Shown: piece after piece, positions 16,939 through 26,364 of the stretch
How positions within the stretch are numbered: the first letter of the stretch is position 1
Layout: the number at the start of each line of letters is the position of its first letter
From: Larkinella punicea
GTDB lineage: Bacteria > Bacteroidota > Bacteroidia > Cytophagales > Spirosomataceae
NCBI RefSeq assembly: GCF_003334855.1
Contig: NZ_QOWE01000030.1
Coordinates: forward strand, 1 to 64,000
Direction of reading: 5' to 3'
DNA length: 64,000 nt
Made by a program: the position numbers and the translations under genes
The notes under the pieces: model-generated
What the model was told of the DNA's origin: nothing
What the model saw: only the letters and a program-made list of their open reading frames with translations
Database searches by the model: none

Positions 16939-17820
16939 ATGAAAAAATGGTTTGGCTACGGAGGGATAGCCCTGACGCTGGTTGCTTGTACGCTCAAGAA
17001 CCCCACTCCTGCCGATACGGTTTGTCTGGTCACGGAACTGGTTCGCTATCAGCAAAGAGATGATGATCAGCAGGAAATTGGCCGACAATCCTTTGCCTAT
17101 AACAATGGCCAGCTCACCTCGTACACGAGTACGACACCCGACCGCTCTATTTCTTTCCGATTTGACTACTTGGGCGGAAAAATTGCTTCCGCTTATACCG
17201 AAGACCGTTCGATCGTACTGAGTCTCGATTACAATGCCCTCGAACGGGTCGAAAAAGCATCGTATGTGGTCAACAACAAGGAACAATCCGTGTTTTCACT
17301 TTTTTACGATTCCGTTGATCGTACGGTCCGTTTAATCCGCCTGGTCGAGACGCGGGTGACATTGCCGACCAATTCCTTCATTGCCAGCCGGACCTTTCAG
17401 TTTTCGTACGATACCATTGCCCGTAATACCGTAGATCTGGTTTCACAATCGGTTCAGAATGGGTACAAAGATGGTTCACGAACCGAGGAAGAATTGGCTT
17501 TTGAGCAAAGTGCCGACAATCATTCGCCGTTCTACGACTCGGGGCAGGCCATTGTGCTTGCACTGCTGGCCCTGACCAACCCCGCTGAAGCAGACATTGC
17601 ACGATACTTGCAACGGTATGACTGCAAGGGCTTTACCCGAAAAACCAGAAATACCAATGGGGCGGTCATCCTGGAGGAATCCAGTCAGTTCACGACCAGT
17701 TATGACGGAAATTTCAACCCGCTACAGGCCATCCAACTTTCCCGCTTGTCGGTTCCGGCCGACACCTTTCCGGCCGACCGGCACTACCGGCAAACGTACC
17801 AGTACAACTGTGTAGAATAA
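16939..17820 (+). CDS. Hypothetical lipoprotein
   Basis: ATG 16939 (MKKWFGYGGIALTLVAC) gives a 293-residue protein with a lipobox cysteine at position 17; the open frame back to 16822 overlaps mcrB and is rejected. The body has repeated beta-strand phrases with a YD-like rhythm (FAYNNGQLTSYTS, FRFDYLGGKIASAY, LSLDYNALERVEKA). This is typical of the DUF4595-like extracytoplasmic proteins of Bacteroidota; that assignment is tentative. It is likely tethered to the outer membrane. It is divergent from mcrB and ends 20 bp from the convergent FAD/FeS gene. Confidence 0.75.
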   Translation: MKKWFGYGGIALTLVACTLKNPTPADTVCLVTELVRYQQRDDDQQEIGRQSFAYNNGQLTSYTSTTPDRSISFRFDYLGGKIASAYTEDRSIVLSLDYNALERVEKASYVVNNKEQSVFSLFYDSVDRTVRLIRLVETRVTLPTNSFIASRTFQFSYDTIARNTVDLVSQSVQNGYKDGSRTEEELAFEQSADNHSPFYDSGQAIVLALLALTNPAEADIARYLQRYDCKGFTRKTRNTNGAVILEESSQFTTSYDGNFNPLQAIQLSRLSVPADTFPADRHYRQTYQYNCVE

Positions 17821-17839
17821 GGGTACCTGATTCCGGTTT

Positions 17840-20794
17840 CTAGTTCAGAGCATCGAACAGGATTTCCGCCGGATGTTTTGCCAGACGTCCTGTTCCATCT
17901 TTGATCTGATGGCGGCAACTGGTTCCGGGCGCGGCAATCAACACCTCCGCGGGCTGCTCACGGACCGTCGGAAACAACACCAGTTCACCCACCTGCATCG
18001 ACAGCGCGTAGTGTTCTTTTTCGTAGCCAAACGATCCCGCCATCCCGCAACAACCGGAAGGAATCAGTTGCACCTCGTAGTTTTCGGGCAACGACAGCAT
18101 TTTCTTCGTCGGCACCTGCGAGGCCAGGGCTTTCTGGTGGCAGTGTCCGTGTAGCTTGATCAGTCGTTTTTCGGACGTGAAGGCGGTTTTGGTAATGTTG
18201 CCCTTGTCCATTTCCTGTGCAATGAATTCATCGACCAGCAACGAATGCTTGGCCAGGTGCTGGGCGGCTGCTTTTAATTCCGCAGGCATCAAATCCGCGT
18301 ATTCGTCCCGGAATCCCAGAATGGCCGACGGTTCGATGCCGATCAACGGGGTTTCAGCCGTGATCAGGTCCTTCAAGCGGTTTACGTTTTCGATGGCTAT
18401 CTTCTGCGCATCCCGCACCAGGCCTTTCGAAAGATACGTCCGTCCGCTTTCCAGATGGTCGGGAATGATCACGTCATAGCCCAGTCGTTCAAGCAGTTGG
18501 ATAGTTTTCTGTCCGACTTCCACGTCGTTGTAATTCGTAAATTCATCGCAGAAGAGGTAGACGGTTCGGCGGTTTTTATGCGCCGGAACGTCCCGGTTTT
18601 TCCACCATTTTTTCAAAGTCGTTCCCGCCAGTTCCGGCATGGTTCGATCCGGGTGAAAACCGGCCATCCGGTTGGCAATCCGCCGAAGCGCGGGCGTGTC
18701 ATAAATCGCGTTGTACGCCCAGGGAGCCAGACTCGCCAGCGACATCAGTTTCGTAAAATTACCAATCAGCCGGGCGCGCAAGGGCGTTCCGTTGGCGTCG
18801 TAATAATGCTGCAAAAACTCCGCTTTCATCCGGCTGATATCGACACTCGACGGACACTCGGATTTGCACCCTTTGCAGGACAAACACAGATCCATCACTT
18901 CCTTGATTTCCTCGTGATCGAAGTGATTGGCCTTGTCGGAGTTGGTCAGAAACTGGCGGAGGATATTCGCCCGCGCCCGGGTCGTGTCGCGTTCCCGGCG
19001 GGTTGCCATGTAGCTGGGACACATCGTTCCACCCGTAACGGCGGTTTTTCGACAATCCCCTGATCCGCTGCATTTTTCGGCCAGATTGAGAATGCCGTCT
19101 TCCGCCGAAAAATCAAAAATGGTGTCGATCTGAACCGCTTTCTGATCGGGCTGATACCGCAGAAATTCGTTCATCGGCGGTGTATCGACGATTTTTCCCG
19201 GATTAAAAATGCGCTGCGGGTCCCACATCCGCTTGATATCCTGCACCAACTGAAAGTTAGCGTCGCCAATCATGTAGGGAATAAACTCGCCCCGCAAGCG
19301 TCCGTCGCCGTGTTCGCCCGACAGCGAACCACCGTATTTTTTTACCAGCTCCGCGGTATCGGCCAGCAAGGCCCGAAACTGCAACCGGCCTTCATTCGAT
19401 TTCAGGTTGATCAACGGCAGCACATGGAGTTCGCCCGCACCGGCGTGGGCCGAATATTCGAGCGTCAGGCCGTGCTTTTCGGCGGCCATTCGGTCCAGTT
19501 CATCAATGTAGTCGGGCAGATCGCGGACATCCACGGCGCAATCTTCGATAACGTTCGCCGGTTTATCATCGCCCGGAATGTTATACATGATGCTCAACCC
19601 GGCCTTCCGCAGGTTCCAGGCTTTCACCGCTTCCTGATCGAACAAAATCGGAAAGGCGTAACCTAACCCTTTCTCCTTCAACGCAGTAATAAGGCGATTG
19701 GCTTTTCCGGTGACGGCTTCAACGGTATCATCAAAAAACTCGACCATCAATACCGCCTTGGGATCACCCTCGACAAAATCCCGGTTTTTGGCCTGCTCGA
19801 TGTTGCCTTTGGTCAATTGCAGAATGTAATCGTCGACCAGTTCAGAAGCCGAGCAGCGGTGCTCCAGCGCCACCAGATTGGCTTCCAGCGATTGCCGGAT
19901 GGTGACAAAATGGGCGCAAACCAATGCACTTTTTTTCGGCGGCAGTGGCAGCAGGTTCAGTTTGGCTTCGGTAATAAAACACAGCGTTCCTTCCGAGCCC
20001 GCAATGAGTTTGCAGAAGTTGAAGGTCTGGTCGGGATTTTGCTCAAAAAACGGCAGTAATTCATCGAGCGCGTAGCCCGTATTCCGGCGGGTGATGGTCG
20101 GCTTGGGAAAACCGGCCCGGATCTGTTTCTGATTTTGTGATCCACTGAGCAGGTCGCGAACCTGTTGATACAACCGCTGTTCGAGCGGACTCACGACCCC
20201 AACACCCCGGCATTTGCCGTCAAATTCGTCACGACTCAAACTCCGGAAGGTCACTTCGGCACCGTCGCTCAGGATTGCTTTCACTTCCAGCAGATGGTGG
20301 CGCGTGCTGCCCCAGACAATCGAGTGCAGTCCGCAGGAATTATTGCCGATCATTCCGCCGACCATCGCCCGGCTGGCGGTCGAAGTTTCCGGGCCAAACA
20401 TCAGGCCGTACGGTTTTAAAACCGCATTCAGATCGTCACGGATAACACCCGGCTGAACCCGAACCCAGCCTTCTTCAGGATTGATTTCCAGAACATTCGA
20501 AAAATATTTGGAACAGTCGGCTACGATGCCCCCACCGACTACCTGCCCGGCCAGCGATGTTCCGGCGGCTCTCGGAATCAGTGATGTCTGGTTTTGGCGG
20601 GCAAACCGCACCAGCCGCTTGATGTCTTCCGTCGTTTTGGGAAGGGCAACAGCCAGCGGTTTTTCCTGATACACCGACGCATCCGTGGCATAGAGCAGGC
20701 GCATGGCTTCGTGTTCGGGGGAGGAGTCGTGGTATAATTCTCCCTCGAACGACTGTACGAGCGATGAAAAGGTAGGGGCGGGAATTTTAAACAT
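17840..20794 (-). CDS. FAD- and Fe-S-containing 2-hydroxyacid (D-lactate type) dehydrogenase
   Basis: This 984-residue fusion combines a GlcD-like N-half and a GlpC-like C-half. The FAD-binding type-4 domain is marked by PRAAGTSLAGQVVGGG and MIGNNSCGLHS. The FAD-oxidase C domain contains YSAHAGAGELHVLP and GSLSGEHGDGRLRGEF. Fe-S motifs are CSGSGDCRK...MCPSY and CLSCKGCKSECPSSVD, and a C-terminal CCG domain has GCCGMAGSFGYEKEHY. Such proteins (YdiJ type) oxidise D-lactate, D-2-hydroxyglutarate or glycolate and pass electrons to the respiratory chain. It is monocistronic by layout. The exact 2-hydroxyacid is unknown. Confidence 0.9.
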   Translation of the reverse strand: MFKIPAPTFSSLVQSFEGELYHDSSPEHEAMRLLYATDASVYQEKPLAVALPKTTEDIKRLVRFARQNQTSLIPRAAGTSLAGQVVGGGIVADCSKYFSNVLEINPEEGWVRVQPGVIRDDLNAVLKPYGLMFGPETSTASRAMVGGMIGNNSCGLHSIVWGSTRHHLLEVKAILSDGAEVTFRSLSRDEFDGKCRGVGVVSPLEQRLYQQVRDLLSGSQNQKQIRAGFPKPTITRRNTGYALDELLPFFEQNPDQTFNFCKLIAGSEGTLCFITEAKLNLLPLPPKKSALVCAHFVTIRQSLEANLVALEHRCSASELVDDYILQLTKGNIEQAKNRDFVEGDPKAVLMVEFFDDTVEAVTGKANRLITALKEKGLGYAFPILFDQEAVKAWNLRKAGLSIMYNIPGDDKPANVIEDCAVDVRDLPDYIDELDRMAAEKHGLTLEYSAHAGAGELHVLPLINLKSNEGRLQFRALLADTAELVKKYGGSLSGEHGDGRLRGEFIPYMIGDANFQLVQDIKRMWDPQRIFNPGKIVDTPPMNEFLRYQPDQKAVQIDTIFDFSAEDGILNLAEKCSGSGDCRKTAVTGGTMCPSYMATRRERDTTRARANILRQFLTNSDKANHFDHEEIKEVMDLCLSCKGCKSECPSSVDISRMKAEFLQHYYDANGTPLRARLIGNFTKLMSLASLAPWAYNAIYDTPALRRIANRMAGFHPDRTMPELAGTTLKKWWKNRDVPAHKNRRTVYLFCDEFTNYNDVEVGQKTIQLLERLGYDVIIPDHLESGRTYLSKGLVRDAQKIAIENVNRLKDLITAETPLIGIEPSAILGFRDEYADLMPAELKAAAQHLAKHSLLVDEFIAQEMDKGNITKTAFTSEKRLIKLHGHCHQKALASQVPTKKMLSLPENYEVQLIPSGCCGMAGSFGYEKEHYALSMQVGELVLFPTVREQPAEVLIAAPGTSCRHQIKDGTGRLAKHPAEILFDALN

Positions 20795-20961
20795 AAAAAG
20801 CGAAAACCGGTCAGGGAACCGGCGAAATTAGGAATGAATGCATTGAAAAAAAACAAAACGCCGACCGCAGTTCACCAGGCCCGAAAAAAGATCCCACCGC
20901 TCCGGCAGACAATTTTCACCAAAAAGAGTTTATAGCCTACAAACCACTCACTTGAACGACC

Positions 20962-21144
20962 ATGAGCGTAAAAAGCATTTTCGGAATTATATTGACCCTG
21001 GCCGGACTGATCGGCCTCATCTACGGCGGCATGGATCTCACCAGCGGGGGCGTTGCCCGGGCGTCCTGGATTTACCTCATCATGGGCGGTATTTTTTTCT
21101 TTTCCGGAATCAGCCTGATTCGCAGCACAAAAGACGCTGCGTAG
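20962..21144 (+). CDS. Small two-span membrane protein
   Basis: A 60-residue protein with two hydrophobic segments (IFGIILTLAGLIGLIYGGM and WIYLIMGGIFFFSGISLI) separated by a short Gly-rich turn. It starts at ATG 20962, downstream of the divergent dehydrogenase promoter region, and ends 7 bp from the convergent DUF1648 gene. Such tiny proteins are frequent in Bacteroidota, without known function. The symmetric hydrophobic pattern and sensible codon use make it more likely real than chance. Confidence 0.65.
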   Translation: MSVKSIFGIILTLAGLIGLIYGGMDLTSGGVARASWIYLIMGGIFFFSGISLIRSTKDAA

Positions 21145-21151
21145 GAATTTA

Positions 21152-21649
21152 CTATTTGAGCGTATAGGCTCGTCGGACATAATAAATGATCGTGCCTAAA
21201 ATAGATAGCCCTATGAAAATGAGGGGTGCTATTTTGCTCCTGACAAGTTCACCATTGGATGCGGAACGTATCCAGTCCCAAAGTGACCAGAACATAAAGA
21301 TCATTACTACACACGCCAACATAGCCAGCATTTCGTGTGTATTGCGGATTTGCCGTTCCCGGTTTTCGGGCGTTAACGGAGTGGGCATGTTGTAATAATC
21401 TGGCGGAATTTGGCGAATTGACCAGAATATAACGAAAATAAAGGTAGCAAGTCCCGGCACAATGAACAGTTGCCCGCGACCACCCCAGCGATCCGGTTTT
21501 CCGGCCAGACCAAAATGAACCGGGATGGTTTCGGGCAGTTGGGCATAATACCCGATAATCAATACAACTTGACCGACGAGCAACAGCAAGGTCAGGGCGT
21601 TCAGCAGACGTTCCGTTCGTGGAACGGCGGTGGATAGCAGGGGTTTCAT
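21152..21649 (-). CDS. DUF1648 domain membrane protein
   Basis: This 165-residue, four-span membrane protein has the DUF1648 signature LPETIPVHFGLAGKPDRWGG just after the first span, then VPGLATFIFVIFW and two C-terminal spans. The domain occurs alone and in SdpI-type immunity proteins; the role of the stand-alone form is unknown. It starts 10 bp after the MATE pump stop on the same strand, so the two are probably cotranscribed. Confidence 0.85.
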   Translation of the reverse strand: MKPLLSTAVPRTERLLNALTLLLLVGQVVLIIGYYAQLPETIPVHFGLAGKPDRWGGRGQLFIVPGLATFIFVIFWSIRQIPPDYYNMPTPLTPENRERQIRNTHEMLAMLACVVMIFMFWSLWDWIRSASNGELVRSKIAPLIFIGLSILGTIIYYVRRAYTLK

Positions 21650-21659
21650 GTCAATTTAA

Positions 21660-23042
21660 TTAAGGGGTATAAACGGTTGTTTCGACCGCATCCGGTTTGA
21701 TCTGCCGAACCAGCCGGAAAAACCGGATTGGAAACAAAATAGCCGCCATCGTCAAACCGGCCAGCAAACCGATCCAGATCCCGATTGCGCCCAGGTTAAA
21801 CCAGAAACCCAGCACATAACTCATCGGCAAACCGATGATCCAGTAAGCAAACAGGCTGATGATGGTTGGCGTGTTGACGTCCGACAAACCACGCAACATG
21901 CCGATTCCGACCACCTGAATGCCGTCGGACAGTTGGAAAAAACCGGCCATGATGACCAGCGAAGCCGCGATGGCGGCCACCTCGGCATGGTCCCGGATAT
22001 ACCAGCTTACCAGCCAGTCGTTGGCCGTCAGAAAAACCACCGCCGGTAGACCCATGAACACAAAAACCAGCCACAAAGCCGCTACCCCGGCCCGTCGCAC
22101 GGCGGTCAGGTTGGAGCGACCCAGCGCACGGCTAACCCGAATGGAACCCGCAGCCGAAATCCCGGTGGCCATCATGTAAGTGATCGACGCCATGTTGATG
22201 GCGATCTGGTGCGCGGCCAGTTGGTCGGTTCCGAGCCAGCCCGCCATCATAGCAGCCAGCGAAAACGTCGCCACTTCAAAGAAAAACGTAAATCCGCCCG
22301 GCAGGCCCAGTTGCAGAATCTGACGAATGTGCCTGCTCACCCGCAGCTTCTGAAACGAGGGTGAGAAGTAAGCCTGAAACAGGCGGTTTCGCCGAATATA
22401 AAGAATGATCGCGGCTGCCATGAAGCTGCGCGAAAGCAGCGTTCCCAGCGCCGAACCCTGAACGCCCAGTGCCGGAAACGGGCCTACGCCCTTGATCAGA
22501 ACATAATTGAGCAACGCATTCAGAAACAGGGCCAACAAAGTGATGATCAAGGCAATTCGCGGATACGAAAGACCGTCGCACAACTGCCGGGCGGCAATAA
22601 ACAGAAACAGCGGAATGTTCGACAAACTGAGAATGAGCAGGAAGTTCCGGCCAATTTCGGTGACCTCCGGCGTCTGTCCAAACTGATCATAAAAGTAGGC
22701 CACACCGACACCGACCAGCCCTAACGCCAAACCCAGCCACAGGGCAACCCACAAACCCGCCCGAAACAACCGGTTGATCTCGGCGGCATCGTTACGCCCG
22801 CGAGCCTGCGACACCAGCGCAGCCACCACCGACAGGCCGCCAACGCCAATGCTCGATACCAGAAAAGACAGCGACACCGACAAACCCGCCCCCGCCAGCG
22901 GAATGGCACCCAACAACCGCCCAACGAACAGATCGTCGGTGACGCCCATCAACACCACACCCAACTGGGCAATCACAATCGGAATGCTCAGCCGGATGGT
23001 GTCGGCAAGTTCCGGTTTATACATCTGGTACCACTGCTTCAT
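21660..23042 (-). CDS. MATE family efflux transporter
   Basis: This 460-residue protein has about 12 membrane segments in two homologous halves, as in NorM-type MATE pumps. The N-half starts LADTIRLSIPIVIAQLGVVLMGVTDDLFVG, with the family's typical substrate-path residues, and the C-half has GLPGGFTFFFEVATFSLAAMMAG. MATE proteins export cationic drugs or metabolites using H+ or Na+ gradients. It is the first gene of a two-gene unit with DUF1648. The divergent upstream gene is DUF4290, 121 bp away. Substrate cannot be inferred. Confidence 0.9.
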   Translation of the reverse strand: MKQWYQMYKPELADTIRLSIPIVIAQLGVVLMGVTDDLFVGRLLGAIPLAGAGLSVSLSFLVSSIGVGGLSVVAALVSQARGRNDAAEINRLFRAGLWVALWLGLALGLVGVGVAYFYDQFGQTPEVTEIGRNFLLILSLSNIPLFLFIAARQLCDGLSYPRIALIITLLALFLNALLNYVLIKGVGPFPALGVQGSALGTLLSRSFMAAAIILYIRRNRLFQAYFSPSFQKLRVSRHIRQILQLGLPGGFTFFFEVATFSLAAMMAGWLGTDQLAAHQIAINMASITYMMATGISAAGSIRVSRALGRSNLTAVRRAGVAALWLVFVFMGLPAVVFLTANDWLVSWYIRDHAEVAAIAASLVIMAGFFQLSDGIQVVGIGMLRGLSDVNTPTIISLFAYWIIGLPMSYVLGFWFNLGAIGIWIGLLAGLTMAAILFPIRFFRLVRQIKPDAVETTVYTP

Positions 23043-23126
23043 GCTTTCCCAACAGCAACTTTTCGATGCTTGTTCCGGTCGTCGACGCTCACGAAAGGAT
23101 TAATGATGGTGCAAGACTTTTTTTGT

Positions 23127-23134
23127 TACTTTTG
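23127..23134 (+). promoter_or_regulatory. Bacteroidota -7 promoter element (TACTTTTG)
   Basis: TACTTTTG matches TAnnTTTG and sits 30 bp before the TTG start of the DUF4290 gene. A -33 TTTG is not evident. It probably drives the DUF4290-murA transcript. Confidence 0.5.
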
Positions 23135-23163
23135 TCTAAACATACCATAGACGCCCCAATCGA

Positions 23164-23940
23164 TTGAAAGAGTACGGCAGCAACATCCAAAAATTAGTCG
23201 AACATCTACAGACTATCGAAGACCGCGAAAAGCGCACCCGCTACGCGCACATCCTGGTAGAGCTTATGCGGCAAATCCATCCCAACATGCGGGATAATCA
23301 GGACTACTATAATAAATTGTGGGACGACCTCTACATCATGTCGGGCTTCAGGCTCGATGTGGACAGCCCCTACCCGCCCCCAACGGCGGATGTCCTGGGG
23401 AAGAAACCGCAACCCGTTCCGTATAATACCCACGGTTTGCGTTACAAGCACTACGGACAAAATATTAACCTCTTGATTGCCAAAGCCATTTCGCTGGAGG
23501 ATTCTGAAGAACGCCTGGCCTTCGTTTCGTACATGGCCAAGTTGATGAAGACGTTTTATTCGACCTGGAACAAGGAGGCTGTGGAAGACGAGACGATTCT
23601 GACCAACCTCGACGAGATGGCGAACGGCAAGCTCCACGACGACATCATGTCGATCCGAACCAACGGTTTTGTCGATGCCACCCCGCGCGAACGGACGGGA
23701 GATCAACCGCCCCGCCGGACGCCCAGCGGCCCTTCGCACGGCCGAAACGAAGGATCGGGACAACCCTACAACCGAAACGAAACCTCAGGAAACCGCCAGA
23801 ATAACCCGAATTTCTACCCCAACCAGGGACAGCGTGGCCACCGGGATGGTGGAGCCGGCGGCCGTGATAACCGCGATGGCGGACACCGGAACGACCGTTT
23901 CAGAGGTGGCAACAATCCTAACAACCGCAAAAGACGTTAA
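23164..23940 (+). CDS. DUF4290 protein with disordered basic tail
   Basis: The 258-residue protein has a DUF4290 helical domain over residues 1-175 (EYGSNIQKLVEHLQTI, QIHPNMRDNQDYYNKLWDDL, HYGQNINLLIAKAI). A low-complexity tail rich in Gly, Arg, Asn and Asp follows (GQRGHRDGGAGGRDNRDGG), resembling an RGG-type RNA-binding tail. The start is TTG 23164; no in-frame ATG lies nearby. The placement just before murA is conserved across many Bacteroidota, so a link to envelope growth is often supposed but unproven. The tail composition is the only functional hint. Confidence 0.85.
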   Translation: MKEYGSNIQKLVEHLQTIEDREKRTRYAHILVELMRQIHPNMRDNQDYYNKLWDDLYIMSGFRLDVDSPYPPPTADVLGKKPQPVPYNTHGLRYKHYGQNINLLIAKAISLEDSEERLAFVSYMAKLMKTFYSTWNKEAVEDETILTNLDEMANGKLHDDIMSIRTNGFVDATPRERTGDQPPRRTPSGPSHGRNEGSGQPYNRNETSGNRQNNPNFYPNQGQRGHRDGGAGGRDNRDGGHRNDRFRGGNNPNNRKRR

Positions 23941-23942
23941 CA

Positions 23943-24039
23943 GAGTTAAGAATTAAGAGTTAAGAGATATGAGTTAGCCGCTCGTGTGGCTGGCTGGTAC
24001 GCTCTTAATTCTTAATTCTTAACTCTTAATTCTTAACTC
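23943..24039. repeat. Mirrored simple-sequence repeat (TTAAGAATTAAGAG phrases)
   Basis: The left arm GAGTTAAGAATTAAGAG... (23943-23966) and the right arm of CTCTTAATTCTTAA phrases (24002-24039) mirror each other around a GC-richer loop. It occupies almost the whole gap between the DUF4290 gene and murA. Confidence 0.8.
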
Positions 24040-24044
24040 CCTAT

Positions 24045-25352
24045 ATGGCTTCTTTCCGAATTGCCGGTGACCAACATTTGAAAGGCGAAATCAGCCCGCA
24101 GGGCGCTAAAAACGAAGCGCTCCAGATTCTGTGTGCGGTTTTGCTGACTGATCAGCCGGTTACCATTCATAATATTCCTGACATCCGTGACGTCAACAAA
24201 TTGATCGAACTCCTGGGCGATCTGGGCGTTCAGGTCAAGCAGTTATCTCCGTCATCGTACCGTTTTCAGGCCGACCAGGTCGATATTTCCATCCTGGATA
24301 CGGCCGACTACCGCGAAAAAGCTTCGGCCCTGCGTGGCTCGGTCATGCTGCTGGGTCCCATGCTGGGGCGTTTCAAAACCGGACGGATTCCGCGCCCCGG
24401 TGGTGACAAAATTGGCCGTCGGCGGCTGGATACGCACTTTCTGGGTTTTGAAAAACTGGGTGCCAAATTCAATTTCGACTCCGACGAAAGCGGCATGTAC
24501 CATGTCGATGCCAGCCATTTGAAGGGCACCTACATGCTGCTGGACGAAGCCTCCGTCACCGGAACCGCCAATGTGGTGATGGCCGCCGTGCTGGCCGAAG
24601 GCACTACGACAATCTACAATGCCGCCTGCGAACCGTATTTGCAGCAACTGTGCTCGATGCTGAACCGCATGGGTGCCAAAATCAGCGGTATTTCTTCCAA
24701 CCTGCTCACCATCGAGGGCGTCGACAAACTGGGCGGAACCGACCACACGATGTTGCCCGACATGATCGAAATTGGGTCTTTCATCGGTCTGGCTGCCATG
24801 ACGCAGTCGGAAATAACGATCAAAAACTGCCAGATCCCGCAATTGGGCATCATTCCGGACGTCTTCAAACGATTGGGGATCAAGATGGAATTTCGGGGTG
24901 ATGATATTTTCGTGCCGGCACAGGAACACTACCAGATCGAGAGTTTTCTGGATGGCGGGATGATGACGGTTTCTGATGCGCCCTGGCCCGGTTTCACGCC
25001 GGATCTGCTCAGCATTGTGCTCGTCACGGCCATTCAAGCGCAGGGAACGCTGCTCGTACACCAGAAGATGTTCGAGAGCCGGTTATTCTTTGTGGATAAA
25101 CTCATTGAAATGGGTGCCCAGATGATTCTCTGCGATCCGCACCGGGCCACGGTGATTGGGCTGAACCGCCAGCAACAACTGAAAGGCATTCGGATGTCGT
25201 CACCCGACATCCGCGCGGGCGTTGCGCTGCTGATTGCCGCTCTCTCGGCCAAAGGCGAAAGCATTATCGATAACATCGAGCAAATCGACCGGGGGTATCA
25301 AAACATCGACGGGCGGCTCAACGCGATTGGAGCGAAAATCGAGCGATTGTAA
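24045..25352 (+). CDS. murA: UDP-N-acetylglucosamine 1-carboxyvinyltransferase
   Basis: This 435-residue cytosolic enzyme transfers enolpyruvate from PEP to UDP-GlcNAc, the first committed step of peptidoglycan synthesis. Family marks include QGAKNEALQIL with the essential Lys-Asn pair, LRGSVMLLGPMLGRF, GGDKIGRRRLDTH, and SSPDIRAGVALLIAAL near the end. The loop residue that is Cys115 in E. coli MurA and is alkylated by fosfomycin is Asp121 here (GAC at 24405-24407). Cys-to-Asp MurAs are active and intrinsically fosfomycin-insensitive, as known from Mycobacterium and Chlamydia. It follows the DUF4290 gene and ends at a strong terminator. Confidence 0.96.
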   Translation: MASFRIAGDQHLKGEISPQGAKNEALQILCAVLLTDQPVTIHNIPDIRDVNKLIELLGDLGVQVKQLSPSSYRFQADQVDISILDTADYREKASALRGSVMLLGPMLGRFKTGRIPRPGGDKIGRRRLDTHFLGFEKLGAKFNFDSDESGMYHVDASHLKGTYMLLDEASVTGTANVVMAAVLAEGTTTIYNAACEPYLQQLCSMLNRMGAKISGISSNLLTIEGVDKLGGTDHTMLPDMIEIGSFIGLAAMTQSEITIKNCQIPQLGIIPDVFKRLGIKMEFRGDDIFVPAQEHYQIESFLDGGMMTVSDAPWPGFTPDLLSIVLVTAIQAQGTLLVHQKMFESRLFFVDKLIEMGAQMILCDPHRATVIGLNRQQQLKGIRMSSPDIRAGVALLIAALSAKGESIIDNIEQIDRGYQNIDGRLNAIGAKIERL

Positions 25353-25375
25353 CATAACACGATTTCCTTGTAATT

Positions 25376-25411
25376 TTCAAAAAGCCGCCCCATTATGGGC
25401 GGCTTTTTGAA
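25376..25411 (+). terminator. Intrinsic terminator after murA
   Basis: TTCAAAAAGCCGCCC (25376-25390) pairs perfectly with GGGCGGCTTTTTGAA (25397-25411) around a 6-nt loop, giving a GC-rich stem followed by a run of T on the plus strand. It lies 24 bp after the murA stop. Confidence 0.92.
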
Positions 25412-25555
25412 TGTAAATGCTATTTATTTTGTATTCCTCGTGATAAGCGATAGTATTTTTTGATAAACGGTACGTACTATGTAGTAAAACGAACGTTATA
25501 GTTCATGAAGGGTGCGCGGCAGATCCTTCATCGTATTCCTAAAAACAACAGATCA

Positions 25556-25753
25556 ATGAATCCTACCAGCGAACTTTACCAGCGGCTGAGCGCCCGCCGG
25601 AATGCCTTATTAGTGCATTACAGCCACAACGACACCCTCAAGAGCAGCGATCCGGCCACGTATCAGAAATACCAGGGGGAACTCCGGGATTTAAACCGAA
25701 AATTGAGGCTGATCCGGGGTCAGATGGAGGAGAATCCAACCCTGCACAACTAG
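25556..25753 (+). CDS. Small helical hypothetical protein
   Basis: ATG 25556 gives 65 residues (MNPTSELYQRLSARRNALLV...), highly charged and predicted helical with a heptad-like pattern over RLSARRNALL and LRDLNRKLRLIRGQM, so possibly a short coiled coil. An in-frame ATG at 25505 would add 17 basic residues. No family recognised. It follows the murA terminator and so has its own promoter. Confidence 0.6.
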   Translation: MNPTSELYQRLSARRNALLVHYSHNDTLKSSDPATYQKYQGELRDLNRKLRLIRGQMEENPTLHN

Positions 25754-25817
25754 GCTTTTCTGTACGTTTATTACGTTACCGGCATCAGGAGATTGATGTC
25801 CACTCATCAGTGTGCCC

Positions 25818-26111
25818 CTATGTGTAGGAAGCCTTCGGTTTGGGAGCCGAATCTTTCATGCTTTCCGGCTCCGAATCAGGCGTATCTTTGTTCAGATAAA
25901 ACGTACGGTGACAACGCCGGCAACGGAAATACTTGAGTGGAAGATAATCATAAAGCCGGCGAACGTAGAGGGGCCTGTTCGTTCGTTCCAGATGCATGGC
26001 CGTGTGGCAGTGATTACACTCGCAGACTTTTTGGATGTTCAATACAATTACCAGCAGCAGGATGATGTAAAGTGCTGCCAGAACAAGGAGTGCGTAAAGT
26101 ACCAGGATCAT
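25818..26111 (-). CDS. Membrane-anchored zinc-ribbon protein
   Basis: This 97-residue protein has an N-terminal membrane span (ILVLYALLVLAALYIILLLVIVL). A two-knuckle zinc ribbon follows: CECNHCH about 10 residues after the span and FRCRRCH 35 residues later, then an acidic/basic disordered tail. The ribbon would lie on the cytosolic side if the N-terminus is outside. No family is recognised. It runs convergently with the small helical gene and divergently from the RNase H gene. Confidence 0.7.
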   Translation of the reverse strand: MILVLYALLVLAALYIILLLVIVLNIQKVCECNHCHTAMHLERTNRPLYVRRLYDYLPLKYFRCRRCHRTFYLNKDTPDSEPESMKDSAPKPKASYT

Positions 26112-26333
26112 TTATTGTTCCGAACGATGTGGGTTAATGAATCTACAAAATTGAGTTACCTACGAATAGGAGACAATTTTAGTTGCGTCGAAGTGGCATA
26201 AAAAATATTTTTTTTTACTATACGGTCTCACTTATTGTTCAAATCACTCCGCTTTATACCTAACAATCAGGGCGTTAGTTTGTTCTAACTTTCGTTTTTG
26301 CCAATGCAAAGGACACACATCCTTTCCAATGTG

Positions 26334-26341
26334 TATCTTTG
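26334..26341 (+). promoter_or_regulatory. Bacteroidota -7 promoter element (TATCTTTG)
   Basis: TATCTTTG fits TAnnTTTG and stands 24 bp before ATG 26365 of the RNase H gene, implying a very short leader. It also argues against the upstream in-frame ATG at 26329, which would precede the transcript. Confidence 0.6.
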
Positions 26342-26364
26342 CGGCTTTCTTGAACAATCGGACA

